Shown piece after piece: positions 1-5,938 of a stretch of 8,417 bases of DNA (position 1 is the stretch's first letter; each line of letters starts with the position of its first letter). A model generated the notes under the pieces. The model saw only the letters and a list, made by a program, of their open reading frames with translations, was not told where the DNA came from and ran no database searches. The translations under genes were made by a program, and so were the position numbers. Source of the DNA: Alphaproteobacteria bacterium (GTDB lineage: Bacteria; Pseudomonadota; Alphaproteobacteria; CACIAM-22H2); NCBI GenBank assembly GCA_016869915.1, contig VGDA01000137.1:1-8417 (forward strand), written 5' to 3'.

Positions 1-24
1 GGTGCCCGCGCCGCCGCTCGGCGC

Positions 25-30
25 TTGACA
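25..30 (+). promoter_or_regulatory. Candidate -35 box upstream of lepB
   Basis: The hexamer TTGACA, preceded by C, matches the sigma-70-type -35 consensus exactly and resembles the CTTGAC form common in alphaproteobacteria. No clear -10 box lies at the usual 16-18 nt spacing, where the sequence falls in a GC hairpin with a CACTAA loop. It may be the promoter of the lepB-rnc-era operon, but the missing -10 keeps confidence low. The same bases overlap a TGA at 26-28 that could end an upstream reading frame. Confidence 0.3.
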
Positions 31-42
31 TCACGCGACGCG

Positions 43-60
43 GCGGCGCACTAACGCCGC
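43..60. repeat. GC-rich inverted repeat in the lepB leader
   Basis: GCGGCG (43-48) and CGCCGC (55-60) form a perfect 6-bp stem around the 6-nt loop CACTAA. It lies between the candidate -35 box and the lepB start. No T tract follows, so it is not a convincing intrinsic terminator. It could be an operator, a leader hairpin or the end of an upstream transcript; the sequence alone does not decide. Confidence 0.35.
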
Positions 61-88
61 GCGCGCCCACCCTCCGGAATTGCCCCGC

Positions 89-856
89 ATGCCGTCCGAC
101 ACACCCGGCCCCAGGAACGAGGGCGGCTTCATCGAGACCGTGAAGACCATCGCCTGGGCCGTCCTCATCGCGGTCGGCATACGCAGCTTCCTCTTCGAGC
201 CCTTCACGATCCCGTCGGGCTCGATGGTGCCGACGCTGCTCGTGGGCGACTTCGTCTTCGTATCCAAGTACAGCTACGGCTACAGCCGCTATTCCTTCCC
301 CTTCGGCGTCGTGCCGATCCCCGACCGCGTCCTCAAGGGCGAGCCGTCCCGCGGCGACGTGGCGGTGTTCCGACTGCCCAGCAACCCGTCGGAGAACTAC
401 ATCAAGCGCCTCGTCGGCGTGCCTGGCGACCGCATCCAGGTGAAGGGCGGGATCCTCCACGTCAACGGCCAGGCTGTCCACCGCGAGCCCAGCGAGGAAT
501 GCCGCCGCCGCGCCGCCGGCGCGGAGCGCGACAAGACCGCGTATCTCGAGACGATGCCCGGCAACCGCCGGCACTGCATCTTCGAGCGCACGGATCGCGA
601 CGATCTAGACAACACGCCGGAATTCGTCGTGCCCGCGAATCACTACTTCGCGATGGGCGACAACCGCGACAACTCGGTCGACAGCCGCTACCGCGCGCCC
701 GACGGCTCGCGCCCCGTCGGCTTCATCCCGGCCGCGAACCTGGTGGGCCGCGCGGAGATCGTCTGGCTGTCGCTGGACGAGGACATGCGCTGGTTCCAGT
801 TCTGGCGCTGGCCGACGGGCCTGCGCTACGGGCGGATGTTCTCGGCCATTGACTGA
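89..856 (+). CDS. lepB: Signal peptidase I (LepB)
   Basis: Membrane-bound serine protease that removes signal peptides from exported preproteins on the outer face of the inner membrane (family knowledge). Numbering is from the ATG at 89 (255 aa). A single hydrophobic anchor lies at about residues 18-36, just before the catalytic box PSGSM with nucleophile Ser45. The general-base Lys106 sits in YIKRLVGVPGD, and the conserved GDNRDNS box is at 190-196. One membrane anchor and about 255 residues fit the alphaproteobacterial form; E. coli LepB has two anchors and is longer. The frame is also open from a TTG at 80, which would add three residues; neither start has a strong ribosome binding site, so ATG is preferred. 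The 3' end overlaps the rnc start by 8 nt. It heads the lepB-rnc-era group and appears intact. Confidence 0.96.
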   Translation: MPSDTPGPRNEGGFIETVKTIAWAVLIAVGIRSFLFEPFTIPSGSMVPTLLVGDFVFVSKYSYGYSRYSFPFGVVPIPDRVLKGEPSRGDVAVFRLPSNPSENYIKRLVGVPGDRIQVKGGILHVNGQAVHREPSEECRRRAAGAERDKTAYLETMPGNRRHCIFERTDRDDLDNTPEFVVPANHYFAMGDNRDNSVDSRYRAPDGSRPVGFIPAANLVGRAEIVWLSLDEDMRWFQFWRWPTGLRYGRMFSAID

Positions 857-1526
857 CCAGGCCCCCGGCGCCGAGTTCCTCGGCCACCGCTTCCGCGACC
901 AGCGACTGCTGCAGGCGGCCCTGACGCATTCCTCGCTCGCCGCGGGAAGCCGGCGCGGCGGCTTCGCCTTCGACCGGCTCGAGTTCCTCGGCGATCGCGT
1001 GCTCGGCCTCGTCGTCGCGCGGCTCCTGCTCGCGGCCTTCGAGGGAGAGAGCGAGGGCGAGCTCGGCCGGCGCTTCGCCACCCTCGTCAGCGAGCCGAGC
1101 CTCGCGGCGCTGGCGCGGGAGGCCGGCCTTCCCCGCGCGTTGCGCGTCGCGCCGGGGGAGATGCGCGATGGCGAGCTGCGGGCTTCCGTCCTCGCGGACG
1201 CGTTCGAGGCCATGCTCGGCGCCATCCACCTCGATGCAGGCTTCGAGGCCGCGGATGCCGTGCTGCGCGGCATCTTCGCGCCGCTGGTCGCCGGCATGGG
1301 GCCGCCGCCGCGCGACCCGAAGACGGCGCTGCAGGAATGGGCGCAGGGCAGGGGCCACGCGCTCCCTGCCTATCGCACGCTGTCCGCGGCGGGGCCTGCC
1401 CATGAGCCCCATTTCGTCGTCGAGGCCGAGGCCGCCGGGCGCCGCGCGAGCGGCGAGGGCGGAAGCAAGCGGGAGGCGGAGCGCGCCGCCGCCGCTTCGT
1501 TGCTTGCCGCGCTGGAGGCACCATGA
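849..1526 (+). CDS. rnc: Ribonuclease III
   Basis: Double-stranded-RNA endonuclease that processes rRNA precursors and some mRNAs, acting as a dimer with Mg2+ (family knowledge). The 225-aa product has the N-terminal nuclease domain followed by a C-terminal dsRNA-binding domain. The signature DRLEFLGDRVLGLVV supplies acidic residues Asp42, Glu45 and Asp49. The second acidic pair, Asp117 and Glu120, lies in LADAFEAMLGAIHLD. The dsRNA-binding domain begins near residue 156 (DPKTALQEWAQ) and ends with the Gly/Lys/Ala-rich GSKREAERAAA helix. The start is taken as TTG at 849, because no other usual start precedes the conserved LTHSS segment; this makes an 8-nt overlap with lepB and suggests coupled translation. 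The stop overlaps the era start as ATGA. Length and motifs are normal. Confidence 0.95.
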   Translation: MTDQAPGAEFLGHRFRDQRLLQAALTHSSLAAGSRRGGFAFDRLEFLGDRVLGLVVARLLLAAFEGESEGELGRRFATLVSEPSLAALAREAGLPRALRVAPGEMRDGELRASVLADAFEAMLGAIHLDAGFEAADAVLRGIFAPLVAGMGPPPRDPKTALQEWAQGRGHALPAYRTLSAAGPAHEPHFVVEAEAAGRRASGEGGSKREAERAAAASLLAALEAP

Positions 1527-2437
1527 CCCGTTGCGGCTATGTCGCGCTGCTCGGCGCGGCCAATGTCGGCAAGTCCACGCTCGCCAACGCGCTGGTGGGC
1601 GCCAAGGTGGCGATCGTCTCCGCAAAGGCGCAGACGACGCGCGCGCGGGTCACCGGGATAGCGATATCCGGCGAGAGCCAGCTCGTGCTGCTCGACCTGC
1701 CGGGGATCTTCGCGCCGCGTCGCCGGCTCGACCGCGCGATGGTGGACGCGGCGTGGCGCGGCGTCGAGGACGCGGACCGCGTGCTGCTGGTCGTCGACGC
1801 GACGGCGGGGCTCGACGACGCCGCGCTCGCCGCGATCGCCGGCCTGTCGGGCCGCTCGACGCCTGCCGACGCGGTGATCAGCAAGATCGACGCGGTGAAG
1901 CGGCCAGCGCTGCTCGCGCTCGCCGACCGCTTGTCGAAGGCCGGCGCCTTCGAGCGGATCTTCATGGTCTCCGGCAAGACCGGAGACGGCGTCGAGGACC
2001 TTCGCGGCTGGCTCGCGCGCGCGATGCCCGAGGGGCCGTGGCTGTTCCCCGAAGAGCAGCTAATGGAGATGACCGAGCGGCTCTTCGCCGCCGAGCTCAC
2101 GCGCGAGCAGGTCTTCCGCCAGCTCCACCAGGAGCTTCCCTACGCGGTGGCCGTGACCACCGATCGCTGGACCGAGAACGCGGACGGCTCGGCGCGCGTC
2201 GACCAGACGATCCATGTCGAGCGCGACGGCCAGAAGGCGATCGTCATCGGCGCGCGCGGCGCGCGGCTGAAGGAGATCGGCGCCGCCGCGCGCACCGAAC
2301 TCGCCAAGGCGCTGGACCGGCCGATCCATCTTTTCCTGCACGTGAAGGTCGCGCCTGGCTGGGGCGAGCGCGAGGAGTTCTACCGCGACTGGGGCCTCGA
2401 CTTCGCCTCTGCGCGCGCGGCCGCGAAGGGAAGCTGA
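1523..2437 (+). CDS. era: GTPase Era
   Basis: Essential Ras-like GTPase that binds the 3' end of 16S rRNA and assists 30S subunit maturation (family knowledge). The 304-aa product has an N-terminal G domain and a C-terminal KH domain with GxxG at Gly243-Gly246 (IGARGARLKEIG). The G boxes are G1 GAANVGKST (11-19), G2 QTTRARVTG (37-45), G3 DLPG (58-61), G4 SKID (120-123) and G5 SGK (150-152). Several depart from the usual forms DxPG with Thr, NKxD and SAx; in particular the guanine-contacting Asn is Ser120, codon AGC. The remainder, including the GIFAPRRRLDRAMV region, is typical of alphaproteobacterial Era, so the gene looks intact. The ATG overlaps the rnc stop by 4 nt, with GGAGG at 1514-1518 as a ribosome binding site. 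It converges on the minus-strand gene 13 nt downstream. Confidence 0.94.
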   Translation: MTRCGYVALLGAANVGKSTLANALVGAKVAIVSAKAQTTRARVTGIAISGESQLVLLDLPGIFAPRRRLDRAMVDAAWRGVEDADRVLLVVDATAGLDDAALAAIAGLSGRSTPADAVISKIDAVKRPALLALADRLSKAGAFERIFMVSGKTGDGVEDLRGWLARAMPEGPWLFPEEQLMEMTERLFAAELTREQVFRQLHQELPYAVAVTTDRWTENADGSARVDQTIHVERDGQKAIVIGARGARLKEIGAAARTELAKALDRPIHLFLHVKVAPGWGEREEFYRDWGLDFASARAAAKGS

Positions 2438-2444
2438 GCCGCCG

Positions 2445-2459
2445 GTCGCCTCAGGCGAC
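2445..2459. repeat. Short inverted repeat at the era / ammonia-lyase convergent junction
   Basis: GTCGCC (2445-2450), loop TCA, then GGCGAC (2454-2459) forms a perfect 6-bp hairpin centred on the stop codon of the minus-strand ammonia-lyase gene. It lies where the two convergent transcripts should end, so a bidirectional termination role is possible. There is no T tract on either strand, and a hairpin this short is not rare at this GC content. Confidence 0.3.
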
Positions 2460-3572
2460 GAGGCGCGCGAAGACCTCGCTGTCCGTGACGCCCTCGCAGG
2501 CGATGGCGAGCAGCCTGCTGGCCGGGCCGATGCCGAGCGCGTCGCGCGATCGCCTGTCGCGCGCGGCGGCGCATAGCGTGGCGACGGCCGCGATCCCGGT
2601 CTCGCCGATCCCGAGCGGCGCGTCGCCATGGGCGCCCGCGGCGATCTCGCGCAGGCACCGCACGGCTTCGGCGTCCGCGACCGTCGCCGCAGCGTCGAGC
2701 CCGGCCGCCAGCACCGGCCACGCGACGCGCGACGGCGTGCCGACGACCAGGCCGTCCATCACCGATTCCCCCGCATCCGCGAGCGTCGTCGGGCGGCCGG
2801 CCGCGAGGCTGCGGCGAAGGCAGTCCGAGGTCGCGGGCTCGGCCGAGACGAGCAGCGGCCGCGCCGCGCCCAGGCCCTGCCAGAGCCGCGCGCAGGTCGC
2901 CGCCGCGAGCGTGCCGTTGCCCGCGGCCACGAAGACATGGCTCGGGCGCGACGCGGCGTGCGCGTCGACGAGTTCGTCGCCGAGCACGGCGTACCCGGCG
3001 AGCGTGTCCCGCGCGACCTGCGCCGCGCCCTCGAACGCGACGTCGGCGACGAGGACGCGGCCGCCGCCGCGCCGTGCGTCGGCCACTGCCGCGTCGAGCG
3101 CGGCGTCGAAGTTGCCGGGCACGCGCACAACTTCTGCGCCGAGGGACGCGATGGCCTCTCCGCGCAACCGGCTCGTATGGGCGGGCATGAAGATCCGGCA
3201 GGCGGCGCCCATGCGCGCCGCACCCCAGGCCAGCGCACGGCCATGGTTCCCCGAGGTCGCGGCGACGGCGGTGCAGCGGTCCGGCGTGGCCCCGAGGCGC
3301 GCGACGGCGCGCGCGAAGGCGAGCGGCGGGCCGAGCGCCTTGAAGCTGCCGACCGCGCCGAAGCGCATGCCCTCGTCCTTGACCAGCACCGCCTCGACGC
3401 CGAGCGCGGCGGCGAGGCCGGGCATGGAGCGCAGCGGCGTCGGCGCGTAGCCCTGCCAGCGGGAGACCTCCGCGCGCGCCGCCGCGACGTCGGCTGCGGA
3501 GATCGTTGCGTCGAGGGCGGCCGGCCATGCGCCCTGGCGCGGCGCGGGGCGCCGGACGATGTCCGGGCTCAT
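2451..3572 (-). CDS. Diaminopropionate ammonia-lyase-like PLP enzyme
   Basis: Fold-type II PLP-dependent lyase, 373 aa, resembling diaminopropionate ammonia-lyase (2,3-diaminopropionate to pyruvate and ammonia). Family features in order are GYAPTPLRSMPGLA (41-54), VKDEGMRFG (64-72), the PLP lysine Lys78 in GSFKALG, TSGNHG (106-111), VADVAFEG (175-182), a glycine-rich phosphate loop AAGNGTLA (216-223), a DGLVVGTPS-type segment and a terminal EGVTDSEVF. In the E. coli enzyme the fourth motif is TDGNHG, and its Asp is one of two proposed catalytic bases; here it is Ser107. The other base appears kept as Asp177. The true substrate is therefore uncertain: L-diaminopropionate, or another amino acid such as serine or threonine, are possible. 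The start at 3572 is chosen because it forms an ATGA overlap with the upstream M81 gene; ATG at 3587 is an alternative. No frameshift is seen. Confidence 0.85.
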   Translation of the reverse strand: MSPDIVRRPAPRQGAWPAALDATISAADVAAARAEVSRWQGYAPTPLRSMPGLAAALGVEAVLVKDEGMRFGAVGSFKALGPPLAFARAVARLGATPDRCTAVAATSGNHGRALAWGAARMGAACRIFMPAHTSRLRGEAIASLGAEVVRVPGNFDAALDAAVADARRGGGRVLVADVAFEGAAQVARDTLAGYAVLGDELVDAHAASRPSHVFVAAGNGTLAAATCARLWQGLGAARPLLVSAEPATSDCLRRSLAAGRPTTLADAGESVMDGLVVGTPSRVAWPVLAAGLDAAATVADAEAVRCLREIAAGAHGDAPLGIGETGIAAVATLCAAARDRRSRDALGIGPASRLLAIACEGVTDSEVFARLVA

Positions 3573-5083
3573 GCCTCGCGCGTCCATGTGCGCGTGCGTG
3601 TCCAGAAGGAAAGCCGCGGCGCGGCGTCGCGGTCGATCGGGAAGAGCGGCCGCCCCACGTCGCGCCAGGGCAGGGCCGCGAGGTTTGGCGTCGTCGGGCC
3701 GGGCGTGTCCATCACGACGCGCAGCGCGGCGTCCGCGAAGGCCTGCTGGTAGTTCATGGGGTTCTTCACGACGAGGAACTTCTTCGCGCGCACGTCGATG
3801 CCCGCCGCGGCGAAGGCCTCGTCGGCGTATTCGTAGCAGGCGTTGGACGTCGCGAGGACCTCGACTGCGCCGACGCGCAGGACGGCCGATGGCCCGCCCT
3901 CGGCGCGCACGCCACCCATCAGGCCGCCGGAATAGGTGAAGGCGCCATCGGTCGCGCGCAGCACCTCCGCCTCCACCTCGAGCGGCGCGCCATAGGCGGG
4001 GTCGCGGCGGTTGCCCAGGCCCACGCGGATGCGCGCCCCGGGACCCGCCGCGCGCGCGGCGGCGGCGGCCACGTCGTCGGCGAGGTGGATCGACGCGGTG
4101 GCGCCGGGCGCGTGGCGCAGCAGCGCGGCCAGCGCCGTCGCGCTGTCGCCGCTCGCGCCGCCGCCGACGCAGTCGCTGGCATCGGCCAGCACGACGAAGC
4201 CCGGCGTGGCGAGCCCGCGGGCGATCGCCTCGGCCGGGGGCGTCGTCTCGACGAGGAACTCCTCGCGGCGCTCCCACATCGCGCGCGCGACCTCCTCCGC
4301 GGCGCGCAGCGCGGCGCCCTCGTCGCCGTGCCCCGTCGCGACCGCGGCGAAGCCGAGGGCTGGCGCGTCGATCCAGGGCTGCACGCAGAAATGCGCGAGG
4401 TCGCGGACGCCGGCCTCCGCCATCAGCCGATCCGCGATGGCGCGTATTCCCGCCATCGGCCCGTCGCCGCGCGTGCGCTGGCGCTGCGCGGGGATGATCA
4501 TGGGTGCGCGGCAGGCCACCAGGCGCGTCGCGAGGCGGCCCGCGGCGATGTCGCGCAGCATGGCGAGCGCGCGGCGCCCGGTCTCGTGCGTGTCGTCGTG
4601 CGGGTAGTGGCGGTAGCCCGTGAGCGCGTCGCAGTTCGCGAGCATGGGCCAGGTGACATGCGCATGGAGGTCGCAGCTGACGACGATCGGCGTGCGGGGG
4701 CGAAGCGCGCGCACGGCGGCGAGAAGCTCGCCCTCGAAGTCGACGCTGTCCTGCGAGACGAAGGCGCCGTGCAGCGCGAGGTAGATGCCGTCGACCTCCG
4801 GCAGCGCGCGGATGCGCGCGAGCATGTCGCCGGCGAAGCCGGAGGCGACGCCCGCGTCGACGCGCCCGCCGGCGCCGCCATGCGTCGCCATGAGCGGCAG
4901 GAGCTCGTCGCCCGCGGCGGCCGCCTCGGCGATCGCGCCGCCGACCTCCGTGTTCGTGCCGCGAAGGGCTGGAAGCACGTCCGCGTCGAAGGCGAGGTAC
5001 TTGGACGCGAAATCGGCCCGCGTCGCGACGACGGGCGAGAAGGTGTTGCCCTCGAAGAGCAGCGCGCCGACGGCAAATCGCAT
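3569..5083 (-). CDS. M81 family (MlrC-type) metallopeptidase
   Basis: The 504-aa product fits the M81/microcystinase C family (N-terminal DUF1485 region, then the MlrC C-terminal region), normally about 490-510 residues. It starts with the typical RFAVGALLFEGNTFSP segment. The conserved LHGAF is at 104-108. Candidate zinc ligands are Asp138 and His140 in CDLHAH and His162 in YRHYPHDD, with Glu46 in NTEVGG a possible fourth. The 22-residue gap from His140 to His162 agrees with my recollection of MlrC. The C-terminal half has DASDCVGGGASGDS and the VKNPMNYQ segment seen in relatives. No signal peptide is evident, so it should be cytoplasmic. MlrC itself cleaves linearised microcystin, but most family members have unknown substrates, so only hydrolase activity on an amide or peptide is proposed. 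It leads a two-gene operon with the ammonia-lyase-like gene and runs against its era and recO neighbours. Confidence 0.88.
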   Translation of the reverse strand: MRFAVGALLFEGNTFSPVVATRADFASKYLAFDADVLPALRGTNTEVGGAIAEAAAAGDELLPLMATHGGAGGRVDAGVASGFAGDMLARIRALPEVDGIYLALHGAFVSQDSVDFEGELLAAVRALRPRTPIVVSCDLHAHVTWPMLANCDALTGYRHYPHDDTHETGRRALAMLRDIAAGRLATRLVACRAPMIIPAQRQRTRGDGPMAGIRAIADRLMAEAGVRDLAHFCVQPWIDAPALGFAAVATGHGDEGAALRAAEEVARAMWERREEFLVETTPPAEAIARGLATPGFVVLADASDCVGGGASGDSATALAALLRHAPGATASIHLADDVAAAAARAAGPGARIRVGLGNRRDPAYGAPLEVEAEVLRATDGAFTYSGGLMGGVRAEGGPSAVLRVGAVEVLATSNACYEYADEAFAAAGIDVRAKKFLVVKNPMNYQQAFADAALRVVMDTPGPTTPNLAALPWRDVGRPLFPIDRDAAPRLSFWTRTRTWTREA

Positions 5084-5089
5084 CCCGGT

Positions 5090-5094
5090 CTCCT
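5090..5094 (-). promoter_or_regulatory. Ribosome binding site of the M81 gene
   Basis: On the minus strand AGGAG lies six bases before the ATG at 5083. It is one of the clearest Shine-Dalgarno sequences in the window and fixes the start of the metallopeptidase. Confidence 0.75.
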
Positions 5095-5113
5095 CACCTG
5101 CTGGTGGAGCGCG

Positions 5114-5119
5114 ATCCTA
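5114..5119 (-). promoter_or_regulatory. Candidate -10 box for the M81-lyase operon
   Basis: Minus-strand TAGGAT matches TATAAT at four of six bases, including the conserved first TA and last T, and would start a transcript about 25 nt before the ATG. No good -35 box is seen at the right distance. The 90-nt divergent region 5084-5173 around it also holds a 5-bp inverted repeat, GGCCC (5133-5137) with GGGCC (5146-5150), which could be an operator but may be chance. Confidence 0.25.
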
Positions 5120-5173
5120 GCACCGTGTGCGCGGCCCTCGTCTCGGGGCCCGGCCTGCGCTAACCCTTGCCTC

Positions 5174-5917
5174 GTGGAATGGATCGACGACGGCATCGTC
5201 CTGTCGCGGCGCCGGCTGGGCGAGAACGACGCCGTGGTGGCGCTTTTCACCGCCGGGCATGGACGCCACCTCGGCGTCGTGCGCGGCGGGGCGGGCAGGC
5301 GCCATGGCGGCACGCTGCAGCCCGGGAACCTCGTCTCGGCGACGTGGCGCGCGCGCCTGTCGGAGCAGCTCGGCACCATGACCTGCGAGCTTCGCGAATC
5401 CATGGCGGCGCGGCTGCTCGACGACCCGCCGCGGCTCGAGGCGCTGTCCGCCTGCCTGGAGCTCCTCGACGGCGTCCTGCCCGAGCGCCAGCCGCATCCC
5501 GAGCTCCACGCGGCCACGCGCGCGCTGCTCGGCGCGCTCGAGGCGCCCGGCCACGCGGCGTCGCTGGTTCGCTGGGAACTCGGCCTGCTCACCGCGCTTG
5601 GCTTCGGCCTGGACCTGTCGGCCTGCGCGGTGACCGGCGACGCCGCCGACCTCGCGCATGTGAGCCCGCGCAGCGGCCGGGCCGTGTCGCGGGCGGCCGG
5701 CCGTCCCTATGCGGGAAGGCTGCTGGCGCTGCCGCCCTTCCTGCTGGCCGGCCGCTCGGGCGATGACGTCGACGCCGCGGACATCGCGGCCGGCCTGGCG
5801 CTGACGGGGCATTTCATCGAGCGGCACCTGCTCGCGCCGGCGTCGCGCGCGATGCCGCCCGCGCGCGTGCGCCTCGTTGATCGCGCGACGCGCGCGGCTA
5901 GACTGCGCGGCCCCTGA
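5174..5917 (+). CDS. recO: DNA repair protein RecO
   Basis: RecO of the RecFOR pathway helps load RecA onto SSB-coated single-stranded DNA at gaps (family knowledge). The 247-aa product begins with the family's EWIDDGIVLSRRRLGENDAVV segment, an OB-fold covering about residues 1-75, with GRHLGVVRGGAGRR and LQPGN. The C-terminal part is helical and contains HVSPRSGRAVSRAAG. Only one cysteine (Cys151) is seen where zinc-binding RecO proteins have a cluster, in keeping with a zinc-free form. The start is GTG at 5174, placed by alignment of the EW..DGI beginning; the frame is open far upstream and no Shine-Dalgarno sequence precedes it. In many alphaproteobacteria recO follows era directly; here the minus-strand pair separates them, so recO probably needs its own promoter. 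parC begins 21 nt after its stop. Confidence 0.9.
   Translation: MEWIDDGIVLSRRRLGENDAVVALFTAGHGRHLGVVRGGAGRRHGGTLQPGNLVSATWRARLSEQLGTMTCELRESMAARLLDDPPRLEALSACLELLDGVLPERQPHPELHAATRALLGALEAPGHAASLVRWELGLLTALGFGLDLSACAVTGDAADLAHVSPRSGRAVSRAAGRPYAGRLLALPPFLLAGRSGDDVDAADIAAGLALTGHFIERHLLAPASRAMPPARVRLVDRATRAARLRGP
5877..5904 (+). promoter_or_regulatory. Candidate internal promoter for parC in the recO 3' end
   Basis: TTGATC (5877-5882) and TAGACT (5899-5904) are separated by 16 nt and match the -35 and -10 consensus at four of six bases each. The predicted transcript would start near 5911, about 28 nt before the parC ATG. The last codons of recO contain both boxes. This may give parC expression independent of recO. 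Confidence 0.4.
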
Positions 5918-5938
5918 AACGCCCCGCCCGAGTCGCAC

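Noticed and set aside
1..54. Possible 3' end of an upstream gene (frames ending at TGA 26-28 or TAA 52-54)
   Set aside because: Only 8-17 residues are visible (for example PAPPLGA before the TGA) and none carries a recognisable motif. acpS or pdxJ would be expected from gene order, but this cannot be supported.
1168..3450. 760-codon plus-strand open frame across rnc, era and the antisense of the lyase
   Set aside because: It overlaps three recognised genes in a different frame and has Arg/Ala/Pro/Ser-rich low-complexity composition.
3573..4277. Extension of the ammonia-lyase reading frame upstream into the M81 gene
   Set aside because: The frame is open but encodes Arg-rich sequence overlapping the M81 gene in another frame. 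The family N-terminus and the ATGA overlap support the start at 3572, so this is not a fusion.
2451..5083. Mobile element carrying the peptidase and lyase genes
   Set aside because: No transposase, integrase, terminal inverted repeats or target-site duplication were seen at the edges, so an insertion is inferred from gene order only.
3506..5917. 803-codon plus-strand open frame running through the M81 gene into recO
   Set aside because: The part before 5174 is antisense to a clear metallopeptidase and has Arg/Ala/Gly-rich composition with no family resemblance. It is an artefact of few stop codons at high GC; only the recO part is real.
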